From: Cryptomeria japonica
Taxonomy: Eukaryota; Streptophyta; Pinopsida; Cupressales; Cupressaceae
Assembly: GCF_030272615.1 (NCBI RefSeq)
Contig: NC_081415.1
Coordinates: forward strand, 631,013,240 to 631,077,239
Length of the DNA: 64,000 bases
Direction: 5' to 3'
Positions within the stretch are counted from its first letter, which is position 1. Each line of letters starts with the position of its first letter. This document shows, one piece after another, positions 21,540 to 34,200 of the stretch. Under the pieces are notes generated by a model. That model did no database searches. It was not told the DNA's origin and was given only the letters and a program-made list of their open reading frames with translations. The position numbers were made by a program, and so were the translations under genes.

Positions 21540-23272
21540 GGAGGCTAAGCCATTATCACATCTATGAAATAAATGCATCATGGAACTAACTAAATGAAAA
21601 CAAAATGATAATAATTTTCTTTTTCAAATGATAACATATGCAAAATGCATGATAAAAAGAGATAACAATGTGCTTGATTTTTATGATTTTTTTACTAAGT
21701 ACACAAACCATGAAAGAATGCACCTTAATCTAAAAGTTCTTTACAAATATTAGATAAACTAAAAATAAAAAAAATATGCAAGAGTAAGAATTTCGGGTTC
21801 ATCAAAAAGTACTGGATGAAAATGGAATCGAGTAGTATTAAAACCTAAATCCACTTTCATTCAAACATTGGAATACGAAAGAACCTAAAGGAGTGATTCT
21901 CTTTGACTCACTCTTATGAAAGAGAGTCAAGGGATACTTTTAGGGTTTTTATTCCTTTGCTGCTATGAAAGGGAATGTGCAAAATATGAGAGAATGTGAA
22001 ACTATGTAAAGAAGATGAATATAAGTGAAGTTAAAATATCAAGAACAATAGACTGATTAACAACAAAACTAATAAAATAAGTACATATTTGAGATTGAAA
22101 TTTTGTTGTGCACCTATGGTCAAAATCTGAACTTGAATTGGTAGGACCAAGGCATTCTACACCCTAGTTTAATAAACCATGATGAGCTACAAATTGGGAA
22201 TCTGGTTTCTGAGACTATCTGAGCCGTGTCTTGGAAATTTGAATCAAAAAAATGAGCACCATGGTATGGAGCACCCTAGTCTCAAAGGACAAGGGTGTGG
22301 GGCACCCTAGTCCCTAAAAACCAAGATCATTTTTTGTCGACAAACCTACACTTGTTTGCTAAGACTTTTTGGAAACTGCTCGCTCTGATGGAAACCTGTA
22401 ACTACACACAAGAGGAAAGAAAGGGGGGTTGTGGATAGGGATTTTCCTTAGGTGAAACCCCGGGTTTGAAATTAGCCCTAATTTAAATAGAATTTGAACT
22501 TGAATTGAATTGGAAAAGCTTGCCTTTTGAGGGCAAGGCTAAAATGCTTGAATGTAAATGATTATACCTTCAAAAGGTGATGCAATGTTCTTAGAATGAG
22601 TTCTCTATGTGTTGATGCAATAGCTTGATAAATCACATAAAATCCATCATAAAATCATAATTGAAGATGCCTTGATGTGTTTTTTTGTTCCTTGAATCAG
22701 ATCTGCTCTTAAGAAAGAAGGAATTTTCTCTTGAATTGATGATAATGTTAGCATATGATTAGATTATATAAATGAACTAAGAGGGATTCCTTATATAGGG
22801 ATTTTCATAATTAAAATCACCTTTAGGCCGAATTAGAATTGATATATTTTCACACATAGTGGGATTTGGATAGGGTAAGACCACCTTAATAATCTCCCAA
22901 AATTCGAGGGAAAAGTTTAGGCCCAGGTAGTATACTACTTGGTCTGACCAACTTTTTTTTATTTTCTATGAATGCGAGATAGCACGATTCTAATGCTAAA
23001 TCCAACTTGGTGGCTCAAACCAAGATGTGTAGATATGTGAAATATGCTTTGTGAGTCAAAATTAGGGCAAAATTAGGATTAAAATAATGAAGGGCATGCC
23101 TAGAATTAAGGGACCAAATAAGGGTGCGATGATGTAATAAAGTGGATAAGACCCATAATATTAATTTATTTATCAATAAAGCTCCTATAATACATAGAGG
23201 AAAGAGAAAGACTAAAATAGGTTCTAGGAGAGTGAAATTGGACACACTAGTAAAGGTGTACAATTTACGACA
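21540..23272 (-). mobile_element. family A copy 2: LTR and adjoining interior
   Basis: From 21800 to 23272 the sequence parallels 5060-6671, with shared blocks including ATTGGAATACGAAAGA, AGGGTTTTTATTCCTTTG and a terminal GTGTACAATTTACGAC. Minus-strand orientation is the same. The outermost bases differ: TTTTAGTGTCG on the minus strand where copy 1 has TGTAGCGTCG, so the tip is mutated or lost. On the left it is cut by the chromovirus 3' LTR at 21539. The sequence on the other side of the chromovirus (6672-7314) may therefore be its interior. No coding frame is seen in this part. Confidence 0.5.
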
Positions 23273-26200
23273 CTAAAACTTTATTTTTTGGATTAAAAAA
23301 ATATCAAGTTTATGTTCATGGATAAGATTATGAACATATTTTTATTGAGAGATGCTAGTCAAACTCATAACACTCCAAGATAAAACAATTGTTTCAATTG
23401 ATTAGAGAAATGATTGTCAATTGTTTTAATGGAACTTGCTTCCAAAAATGACACCCTAATCAACCTAACTTTACCTTGATCCCTTTTCCTCTCTAATTTT
23501 GATCCCTTATCACTACCTCTTAATTCTTTTATTTTGAAGTCCTAGCAAGAGGGTATCTTTTTTCCCCATATCCTCATATGTTCATACATTATGTATATAT
23601 GTTTTATAATGCTTTAACTCTCTCTATTTCCCTATACACACACAAGCTAAGGGAGAAGAGTCCTCAAATGTATATGCATCCAAAGTTTCTTGAGGTCCAA
23701 CATTCACTTCAGTATGATTTGAAAAAAAATCATACCATCCAAAATCGGGCCTTCAACATCAAGAGGAGGGATTCAATCAAAAGGCATTATACTTATACCT
23801 AACTCTAGCTCATGCAAATCCTAGTTGGTCTTAGTGATATCTTATTCATTGCATCCATATCCTTAAAAAAAAAATGGAACATTAAATTTGTTAGTTGAAA
23901 TTCTCTTTAAAAGACCCTTTTTAATAGAAGTGCAACCTTCCCTTACTACAAGACCACACATGAGTAAAGCCATTGGAATCTAGTAGATCTGTAATAGTTG
24001 GAAATTTCTTTTTTGTGTTTTTTTTTATCTTCATTCTATAAACACCTTGGTGGGGAAGAGGAGCCTCCAAAACCTATTTTGGGTCATTTCTATGAAGATT
24101 CTCATAATCATGACACAAATGACACCTAAAAGGACTTCATAATCCACTTGTTGAATCTAGTTCATATTTTCCAAGCAAATTTCTAATGAATAAGAAATAG
24201 ATTATTGATATCAGTATCTATATAAATATGGGAATATGTAGTATCTTTTGTCTCATGATTATGATGAGAAGGTCCTAGGGATTTCCTAAGAACAACTGCA
24301 ATTGAATGAAGAATATCGAGGCTCTCCAAAATTCCATGAGCAACATAAGAAGATGAATCCACAAAAGAATTCAAGATGTAATCTCCTCCATCAAATCAAA
24401 TCCAACATGCCATGGCTTGATGAATAGACCATTTTGATTACGAAAACATGACCCTCAGTTAAAATCCTTATGCCTATCCACCATGTGAGTGAAAAATACA
24501 AAAAATAAACCATTAGAAATCAAAAAAATCTCGAAATCACCTTCAAGTTCCCATGTATTGTGAATCCAATTTTCCAAGAATGGAAGAGTAGCACAAAAAC
24601 CTATGAACTTGCAAATCAAAACATCTTCAACTAAATATAACAGGTCCTCGATAATATTTTGAGTTTAATAACTACAATGGATCTTGTTGTTGCATAGGAC
24701 CCTCAACCCTTTCCTTTGGGCCTCTAACTCCCTAAAAAATTTAGTGGTGTTCACATTAACAATTCAAGATTTTGGTGTGGTGGCAGATGGTCTATATTAA
24801 TAATATTGGTATCTTTTGGGGAGGGTTTGACTCCTGCTCTCAATAAATTGCTTGCCTCATGGTCGACTATGTCCAATATGAACTTCTCATCTTGAGGGAG
24901 TGGGTGGGTGGGCAAACCGTTGTCACACGAGACCCTCAACCCTTGCCTTCAGCCCCTCAACTCCCTAACTTCTTCGGTGATTCTCTCACTAATAGTTTGA
25001 GCTTTTGGTGTAGTGGTAGTATGTCTATGTTTCAACACTTTTATTAAAAAAATCATTCACATTAGAATTTTTCTCCATTTTTTTTAATCATATTTAGCCT
25101 CATGCATAGCTTGCATGAGGTAATTTATTGCATTAATAAATTCCATCCATTTGGAAATTACATTTTTAAAAGAAAAAGATAAGGGATCCCCTATAACCCT
25201 TCTAGATCTAGCCATAAAAAGAAACCATAATTGAAAACGATGCTAATACACTAGATAGAAAAAAATAACGAAAAGCTAAGCACACATGCAAAATGTCACT
25301 CACACATGCAACCTCCACCAAGGAAAAGGAATAAGAACCCTCAATGCGAACCTCTACAAGAAAAAGAGAACACATTTAGTACAAATACCCATTCCCTAGC
25401 TAAGTTGACCCAAACACAATTAAGAAAACCCCATTTTCATGTCTAGGTCTGCCAATTCTTCACATAGCCTTATGTACATATACTCTCCTCCCTTATACAA
25501 ACTTCCTCCAAAACTAGCAGAAGGGTAAACCACTAAACTCCAAATGGGCTTACTTATTAACTAATATAATTAATTACACAAGTTTTTCACATGACCCAAT
25601 CAATAACTAACTTAGTGGATGTCTTTCATATGTTAACATCTCTATCAACCTATACACTATAATATCATATCCATAGATACATAAAATTGGAGTGATATAT
25701 GGTAGTTAGATTATTTAAAGTTGTGGCACTAAATTTAACTCTTCTAGTTCTTTGCATTGTGCATCTCCCCCTCCCTTAGAACCTCTCCTGCTATTGTCAT
25801 CTCCCCTTCTTTTAGGTTCCTCATATTCCTTCCTAATACATTATTTTTATGCCTTTTTCTCATGCTACGTCTCCTTTCCATGTGCCTAATTGCATTCCCT
25901 CCTCTTATCCTACTATCTCCATTCCTTCCTCCTACTATGTTAGTGTCATGCGTTCTTCTTCGCATTATAGTTTTTCTTCACTTTTTCCTAATGTCATATC
26001 CTTTCTTCCTCCCTTTACAACCCATCTATTGTATCCCACATTCCTACAACCACCCTTGATGGAATTTTCTAAAAGCTGGATAAAGTAGAGAAAAAAATAG
26101 ATAACATGATAAGTACATTGTATAAAGATGGTTATATAAGATATAAAATAACCCACTTTATTTTGAGATTTGTATTGATTATTTACTTGTGGTTTTCGTG

Positions 26201-27269
26201 GCACCTCATTTGAGATTTATACTAGAAAAGGGGATTCTTAAATACATTTGCAATCATTCAAAGTTACATGTCTCAAGGTTTTATTGATTAATATAGAATA
26301 TTGACCAAGCTATTTCCGTGCACCTTGATAGATTATTTTATAAAATGGTTCTTTTGATTACCTTTTAGATCTCTACATTCACAATATAAGTTGGACAAAG
26401 CTTTTATTGATCATTTCTATGTAAGATTGAAAATTATAATTTATGATCTCTTCAATTATTCTCAAGGATCTAGTGAAATATGTAATAACATTATTGATAT
26501 CAAATTTTAATCTTTGGGTATCAAAATAAAACACCAATTTCCTAATAATAAACTACAAAGTATTTTTTTCAATGATTATTCCCACCAATTAAGAATTATA
26601 TATTGAGTATACCTCTTTTATGGAATTGTTTAAAGAATATAGAAATGAAATTACTATCCTTAAATGCTTTAAAATATAGATTCTCCCATGCACCTACCAT
26701 ATCTTATTACCCATCAAAGCTTCAAAAGCTAAATAATGACAAGAAAGAAAACAAGTCTAGTGTCAATCATGTGGCTATCACTTCCAATATCATTTCTTTC
26801 AAGTGTCAAACAACTAGAATATTCATAAGATTAAATGAAACTTAAGATAACGTGCTAAAAATCACACTAAATAATAATTTGATTACACTTCCTCTCATTC
26901 GTCCATTTGATTCATATAGAGGACCTCATAAAGTATATAATTAGTATATTTTTAATCATTATCACATAGTTAATGATCATCAAACAAATATTTTTATACA
27001 TCTAAAGAATATCTAGTACAATATTTTTATAGATAATAACGTTATGGATGTTGATGGTGTTAATAACAGGAGAAATTATTGAATTTTTTCACCTAATCAA
27101 TACTTACAAATTTATTCATTTTTTTCCCCATATACTCAAATTAATAATGTGCAATTTTAATAGGTCCTAGAGCATTCACACACTAGCATGTGGAAATAAA
27201 ATTAATCAACTGACATGTCAGTTCCTAAAATGTAAGAAATGGAGTCTTTACCCTAGAAATGAAAACTAA
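23273..27269. other. intergenic stretch without recognisable gene
   Basis: I find no reading frame with a recognisable domain. Two segments resemble each other (about 24688-24790 and 24925-25030: ACCCTCAACCC, CTCAACTCCCTAA, TTTTGGTGT.GTGG), an old imperfect direct repeat of about 100 bp at a 235-bp distance. A pyrimidine-rich tract lies at 25740-26060, and its Arg-rich minus-strand frame is a composition effect. Confidence 0.4.
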
Positions 27270-28322
27270 GAACCATTTTCAGACTCTTTCATTGGGGGAC
27301 AACTAGTTAGGCTCAACTTCAATCCTATAGGAGAGTTGAGCACTATGACTGATTGTTCCCTTTTGAATTTTGATTGAAATGAGAAATGATGCAAGACTAG
27401 GTAAAGTGATGCAAATTTGACTATAGTCAACATTAAACAGAAAGATACAAAACTATAAATTAGAATGTAAGCTCAAATCTAGAAATGAGATACATAAAGA
27501 AACTTGATTCTCAAATCTTGGCCTAAAACATTCAGATAATGGATCTAGACACCATAGTCCTGACAAACTTGTCCAAGTGCAAACAGGTGTCAAACCTATT
27601 ATCAAGAACATCCAAATTACATTCCCTCTAAAATTTGGGTCAAACTGGCAAGACTATGGCACTAATTGACATAGTCTAAGAGTTTTTGCTTGTTCAAATT
27701 CTAGAACTATGTATCTCAGTCTGTTTTCTACAACTTTGCAACTTTTGGTTATCGAATTTGTAACTTGGACACAAAAAAGAGGATTTTTTTGTGTTGTATA
27801 GGAGTTTTCCTAAGTCAAAGCCCAATTAGGATCTAACCTCCACTACAACTATGATTGATCAATTAGAAAAGAGAGCTTACCCTTGGTAGGGCATATGCTA
27901 AATTTGAAGTGAAATGCTAAATTGACAAGATTACGCCTCAAGATTGATAATGGTGGTGATGCAATGCTCTTTAGATAAGTCCTCCAAGTGTTGATGCAAT
28001 AAAATGATAAATCACAACAAAATCCACCATGAACACATACTTGAAGATAGGTTGTTGTAGCTTGATGATCCTTGCACTCAGATCCACTCTTGAATGAAAG
28101 AATTGAGTGCTTGAACATGAGACTTGTGGATTATGAAGGATGATCAAATGAATGAAAGATGATGCCTTTATTTAGGTTTTTCAAGGTATTTTCACATTTA
28201 GGCCAACTTCCAATGGTAATATGAAAATAACAGGACTAGATCACAAATGGTGAGAACCAACATTCTAACATGTTTGAATTCCAACATTACTAAACATGTT
28301 GCATCTTAACATGATGAAGACC
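27270..28322 (-). repeat. family A copy 3: diverged LTR region
   Basis: Blocks match copy 2 in the same order and orientation. These are the TCCTAAGTCAAAGCCC motif (compare 22446 and 1184), the GTGATGCAATG...TGTTGATGCAATA...TGATAAATCACA series at 27957-28017 (compare 22571-22640), and the TTTATTTAGG...ATTTTCACATTTAGGCC series at 28170-28205. It is the most diverged of the three copies, and both borders are approximate. Confidence 0.5.
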
Positions 28323-29179
28323 ACTTTTTTGACGATGGCTACCAAAAACTCAATTGGAATGAAGATGATTTAATGAAAGACAACTCTTTTAATATTTTTT
28401 GTATAGATTTGGAGTTCTCATGCTCTACATACTTACACATATAATTTTTTTAATGGTGTCTCCCACTTGGGGAAACACCATTAATGATATTTTATACCTT
28501 TTACTGTGATGAAAATACACTTACATGATTATCCATATGATTCTAATGATAATGATCAATGTTTTTATTATATGTTTCACAAACATGATATTTTTGTGTG
28601 ATGATTACCATGCTTTCATATTATGTTTCAATTCTAATATACTTGTTTATATTTATGCTAACACATGTTTTATGACGATCATACACTTTCGTAATGTGTA
28701 TCATGATGATTTCTCACACTTTTTGGTGCTTATAAGACCATTTATCTAACATTCATAGCTACTTTCACTTACTTCATAGCCCTACTTGGGGGCAATGTTT
28801 GGGGGCACCTTGTTTCCTACCATTGTATGTGCCTTCGTGAGAATATCTTAATTTATCTTTTTATAGTCATGTGATACAATCCTTACATATCTATCTTATC
28901 ATTGGTATTTCCAAGGTTTAGATCATTTTTTTATTAGCACCTCAAGAATTTTCAACTTGACCCAAGTCAAGCAAGGCCACAAATGGGTGACCTCATCCCT
29001 TGCATGAACACTTTGCATTAATGCAAGGGTACAACCATGAAATTAACACCAATGAAGATTTGAATCTTAGTGAAAACATCAACATTGCCATGACTTAGCC
29101 ATTGTACTATGCCATGAATGACAAGGTTTACATCACTTTTATGTATCTTTTCTACTCTCCAAATTAATTGCATTTTTTG
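28323..29179. other. AT-rich stretch with one hairpin, no gene
   Basis: The arms TTAATGGTGTCTCCC and GGGGAAACACCATTAA (28450-28484) form an almost perfect stem of about 15 bp around ACTT. A G-rich ACTTGGGGGCAA directly before TGTTTGGGGG near 28785-28807 has the look of a polypurine tract and + strand LTR start, but I could not find a partner LTR. No open frame carries a recognisable domain. Confidence 0.35.
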
Positions 29180-29506
29180 TATGCAAGTAATTGGAGGGGG
29201 CATATAAGGTCACTAACACCCCTTGAATATGTTTTAGCGACTACCTCATAATCATATGCCAAATTCAAATGGTATCACATTACCTTTTTTTTCCAAATTA
29301 TCTATTAATGTTGTCTTCCCTAGAAAGTATCCTTATTCCACCCCAAGTGGAAATATCACTTCCCTTTTTCTTTTTCTTTTTCTTTATTTATTTATTTTAT
29401 TTTGGTAAATATAATTATTATTTAAATACATATAAGATGCTACTCATTTATTTTTACAAGTTTCAAGAGGGAGCACACAATACAAGGGAGCATGCACTAA
29501 AAAGTG

Positions 29507-29589
<83 letters not shown>

Positions 29590-30200
29590 TTTTTTTATGA
29601 GTGTTTATATTTATTTTCATGTTAACTACTCAATTGTACTTTAATATTTGTCCTTATAGTATTTTGTATGGAACTCAAAGTGGGGGCAAAATGTAATGGT
29701 AAAAAATTCATATCTTACATATTTTTTCTTTGTTTTAGACTCACTTTGACACAATTATGCTTTATGCAATGATAAATGTATACAAGTGATGTGATTTGTA
29801 CTAGATCTTGGCACCTAACTTGAGCTTTGATCCCATCTACACTCACTTCTAGAGACCAGTCCTAATTCTTAGTTTATCCATTTCCCATATAGGTTCAAAT
29901 TCCAAATTTGCAAGATTGACCCAATTCAACAATAGGTCGAAATGAACCTAAGCTTTTAAAATTCAAATTCAAAATTTGGTGCAACCTAACCCTTTTGATT
30001 AATCCATTATATGTTGGCTTAAAATGTGAAATGTATTACTTATCACCATTAGAGTTGATTTACTAACCCTGTTTCATTTTCATATTGCCTAACACCTAAA
30101 TAGCCAACACATATTTGGATTATCATATAATTAGAACATCTTTATTGCATCACATATTTGCATCAACATCTAAGGCATACTATGGATAAGTGCCTACTAA
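29180..30200 (+). mobile_element. 3' UTR and start of 3' LTR of a Ty3/gypsy element (fragment)
   Basis: GGAGGGGGCATATAAGG near 29194 and the polypurine tract AAAGTGGGGGCAAAA at 29680-29692 are followed by a putative LTR start TGTAATGGTAAAAAATTC. The layout copies that of bases 1-120, where CGAGGGGGCATAT precedes a purine tract and an LTR starting TGTA. The LTR end is not identified, and no coding part of this element is present. Confidence 0.4.
29508..29588. repeat. back-to-back (CA)n/(TG)n microsatellite
   Basis: About 24 CA units run into about 15 TG units through CACATATGTG, forming a near-perfect inverted repeat of some 80 bp. It lies in the gypsy 3' UTR fragment. The reading frame through it (29269-29625) is an artefact of the repeat. 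Confidence 0.95.
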
Positions 30201-30529
30201 CTTCAATCTTTTTTTAATAGAAGTTGTTATATCGATATCCTAAGAGTTTTAAAGAGTCAATATTTGCCTCACAAACTCCTCTAAGGTGTTCCTAAATATC
30301 ATTAGTGAGCTACACAAATCATAAACATAAAGGCAAACTAAAAAGAAAACATTTGACTTTAGTATAGATCAAATCTGCAAAACAATGTTTACATCTGCAA
30401 GTTTAGGTTAGATCAACAATCATATAGATTGCTTGCACGGTTTTAAAAATAACTGGGAATGATTGACAATAAATATCTTAAACTAAAAAGATTCATTCTA
30501 TTAATTCTTACTTTATACAACCATTCCTT

Positions 30530-30554
<25 letters not shown>
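30530..30554. repeat. (AT)n microsatellite
   Basis: A pure AT run of about 12 units, located 0.7 kb upstream of the first exon of the NT-C2 gene. Confidence 0.9.
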
Positions 30555-30560
<6 letters not shown>

Positions 30561-31248
30561 CTCCACAGACTTCTAATTATCCTAGTATAATTATTTTAAA
30601 CTAAAATTGTACGTGGCAATGATTTTGGTCTCCCTTTCAAACATAAAAATATATTACATTATAATTTATCGATACGAGCATTTGAAATGTACACCCGACA
30701 ACAGCAAAATTAAAAACAACTCCTTGAGAGTTCCGCTGAAGGAGGAAACGATTTTCTACAAGTTGTGGACGGCAGCAATTTTGTCAAAGGTGGACTGAAT
30801 TACTGCAATTTTATAATACTCTGTTAGTAAGTATCCACGATTTCTGTGTGAATCCAAATACCAAATTTCGTAATGCCGGCAATCAATAATTTGGCTTTCA
30901 GCCGGCCACCCCAAATGGTACTTTTCCTCCTTCGATATTTCCTCCCTGTTTATCAGAACTAAAATAAAAAGCAAAACAAAAACCAACAAAATCATCACGA
31001 GATATCAATGTGGCTGATTTGTTTATCATTCCTTTTCTCTCCATATGATCGTCGGTATTGCCGACTAAATATTCTTGGGATCATCACTTCCAAGACAAAT
31101 TTATTCATAATACAGAAGAATTTCTCAAAACTGACCTCAACAGAATGTGTGTTGGGGGTAATTTTGGGGGTGCCTGTTGAAACTACCAAATTCAGGGGAT
31201 CAGATAATTTTATCTTGTTTTGGCTGGTAATGTCATTATGCATTCAGA

Positions 31249-34200
31249 ATGTCGAGACAGCAACGGAAGAAAACTAGAGCGGATAAGCTTCCAGAGATTG
31301 TGGACTTCAGGTTTTTGCAGTTCCATGCAACAAAGGTGCTGTGCTTGTTTCGGAACCCATGTATTTTATGTTTACTTAGCTTCTGTATAAGACTTAATTT
31401 GATAAGAATGAAGAGAGCTGATGTGGAATTTCTTTAAGTAAGGCACTTGATATAGCCACTTGATATCCAATCTTGCTATTTGCAGCCATAGATTTAGTAT
31501 AACGATACCTTGGAGACTTTAGTTTGAAACTAACTTCCATTTAAAAAATCGTCTGAGCATGTAATTATACTTTGATTGGTCCTCGAGGCCACCATTTTGG
31601 TATCTTAGCAGTAATCTTATCTGATATTATGTTAGTAGGTTTCAGAAATTTTCCAATTTCTGTAATGAAGAAAAATTCAATTACAAGAAGAGCCATTCAT
31701 TACATTGCAATTGTAATGAGAGTTCATCTTCACTAACCAGGTGATGAGAAATAACTAAGCGGGCGGGCAAGGAGTGAAACCTGGTTTATGCTAGAAAGGG
31801 AACACTATTGAGCATAACCAGATGTAAATTCCACAGAAATAAGGTGAATCGTGATTCAAGAAGCCATGGTAAGGTTGTAGAGTAACAATTAAGGGTTAAA
31901 TTCCAGTTGATCCCTGTTAACAAATCACAAAAATGAACTCCAAGCTTACACAACAACTCATTAAAGGCAACTCACAATCTCACCTAAAAAATTTACGAAG
32001 CCCTCCAAAAGCTTGGATCTAATTTAGTAAGTAGCTCTTAATTAACACTCGAATCATACACAAGTGAATGGGGTTGCCGTCGTTAGCAGGCCATTTCTGT
32101 CAAACCAGTGGTCCAATACCTCAATTTCTATAGACAGTGTTCACAATCACATATGCCAGCACCAATTTAAGTATTAGGGTCAACCAAATAGGTTAGGGTA
32201 GGGGGTCAAACTATGTTAGAGTTAACTATATGCTGATGAGGGGTGAGCATGTTTTATGTTTGTACATTGGCTTGATATAACAAAAACACAAACAAGGTGT
32301 TCAGGATCAACTTCAACAATTCTGGTGTGTCCTATTGCTTATCTAAATTGCACGTAAAGCATATCCATAGTATAGAGAGAAGCAATGTGCCTTTGGACCA
32401 GCAGATTAAAAGTGTGCATATACAGACATCAACTGGTAAGGTGCACGTCTCCCCTTCCTCACTGGTATCAGGTGATCTTGTAGCTCAGTGTGTTGTTCTT
32501 CCCTGCAAAACATAGTGCCCACAATCAATCAGTAGCACCACAACATTCAGCTTCAGTTTGACTGGCTGCTCCTAGCTATTGAAAACGGCCTCTCCTCACC
32601 AGTTTTCCCTTTTCGATTCCCCTTAGCCCTACCTCCATACCTGGGAGGCCACCTCAGCACAGGATAATACTACGAATAGTTGTCCTCAACTGCTAAAGCA
32701 GCAGAGCACATACCAGGACAGGGAGAAAAGCGTTGTTGTCCGATGGAACCTGAACAGATAACCCAGAACCATCAGAGCCAGGGACTATAGATAGTAGGGC
32801 CACCCCACCACTATAGAGATAGGACTGTCGACCAGGAGGACTGAAGAGAGACGAACAACACTAAAGCATGCCTCATTTATACAGGTGCACAGAGATTGAG
32901 TAAAGTAGTTTGAAACCTTGGAGACTTTAGTTATAACTAACTTCCATTTAAACAATCATCTGAGCAAGTAATTATAATTTGATTGGTCCTCCAGGCCACC
33001 ATTTTGGTATCTTAAAATTAATCTTATCTCATATTATGTTCGTAGGTTTTAGAAGTTTTCTGAATTTTGCAACGAAGAATTACAAGAAGATCCATTCATT
33101 ACATCGTAATTGTAATGAGAGTTCATCTTCACTAACCAGGTGATGAGAAGTAATTAAGCGGGCAAAGAGTGAAACCTTGTTTATCCAAAGGGCTAGAAAG
33201 GGAACACTCTTGTGCATAACCAGATGTAAATTCCACAGAAATAAGGTGAATCGTGATTCAAGAAGAGGTCGTAAGTTTGTAGAGTAACAATTAAGGGTAA
33301 ATTCCAGTTGTTCCTGTTAACAAATCACAAACATGCAGTCCAAGCTTACCCCAACTCATTAAAGCCAACCCACAAGCTCACCCAAAAATTTATGAAGCCC
33401 GCCAAAAAGGAGCTTGGATCTAATTTAGTAACTACCTCTTAATTAACACTGAAGCATCCACCAATGAAAGGGGTTGCCGTATTTAGCAGGTCATTTCTGT
33501 CGAACCAGTGGTCTAATACCTCAATTTCTATAGACAGTACTCACATGTACGATTGCCAATACCAATCTTAGCATTAGAGGCAACTAAATAGGTTAGGGTA
33601 AGGGCTAGACTATGTTATAGTTCCCTATATGCTGATGAGATATGAGCATGTTTTTATGTTTGCACGTTGGCTTGATGTAACAAAAACACAAACGGACAAA
33701 CAAGGTGTCCAGGATCAACTTCAACAACTCTCGTCTGTCCTGTTGCTTATCTGAATTGCACATAAAGCGCATCCATGGTATAGAAAAGCGCATCCATAGT
33801 ATAGAGAAGCATTGTGCCTTTAGACCAGCAGATTAAAACTGTTCATGTACAGACACTGGTATCATGTGATCTTGTAGCTCAGTGTGTTGTTCTTCTCTGC
33901 AAAACATAGTGCCCACAATCAACCAGTAGCACCACAAGATTCAGCTTCAGTCTAACTGGCTGCCCCTAGCTATTTGAAGTGGCCTCACCTCACCAGTTTT
34001 CCCTCTTCGATTCCCCCACCTCCATACCTTGGAGGCCACCTCAGCAGAGGATACTAACATGGATAGTTTTCCTCAACTTCTAAAGCAGCAGAGCAACATA
34101 ACAAGACAGGGAGAAAAGCGTTGTTGTCCGATGGAACCTGAACAGATAACCCAGAACCATCAGAGCCAGGGTCTATAGATAGTAGGGCCACCCCACCACT

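Noticed and set aside
7303-21549. Target-site duplication around the chromovirus
   Set aside because: The five bases before 7315 (TGAAG) and after 21539 (GAGGC) do not match. GAGG occurs on both sides, but not at the borders.
25744-26059. Overlapping frames on both strands, one Arg-rich
   Set aside because: A pyrimidine-rich tract explains both. No zinc knuckle or gag motif could be found.
29269-29625. 118-codon frame with His-Thr and Cys-Val repeats
   Set aside because: It is the translated CA/TG microsatellite.
30756-31243. Short minus-strand frames upstream of the NT-C2 gene
   Set aside because: They show no domain or splice context. The region is better explained as promoter and 5' UTR of the + strand gene.
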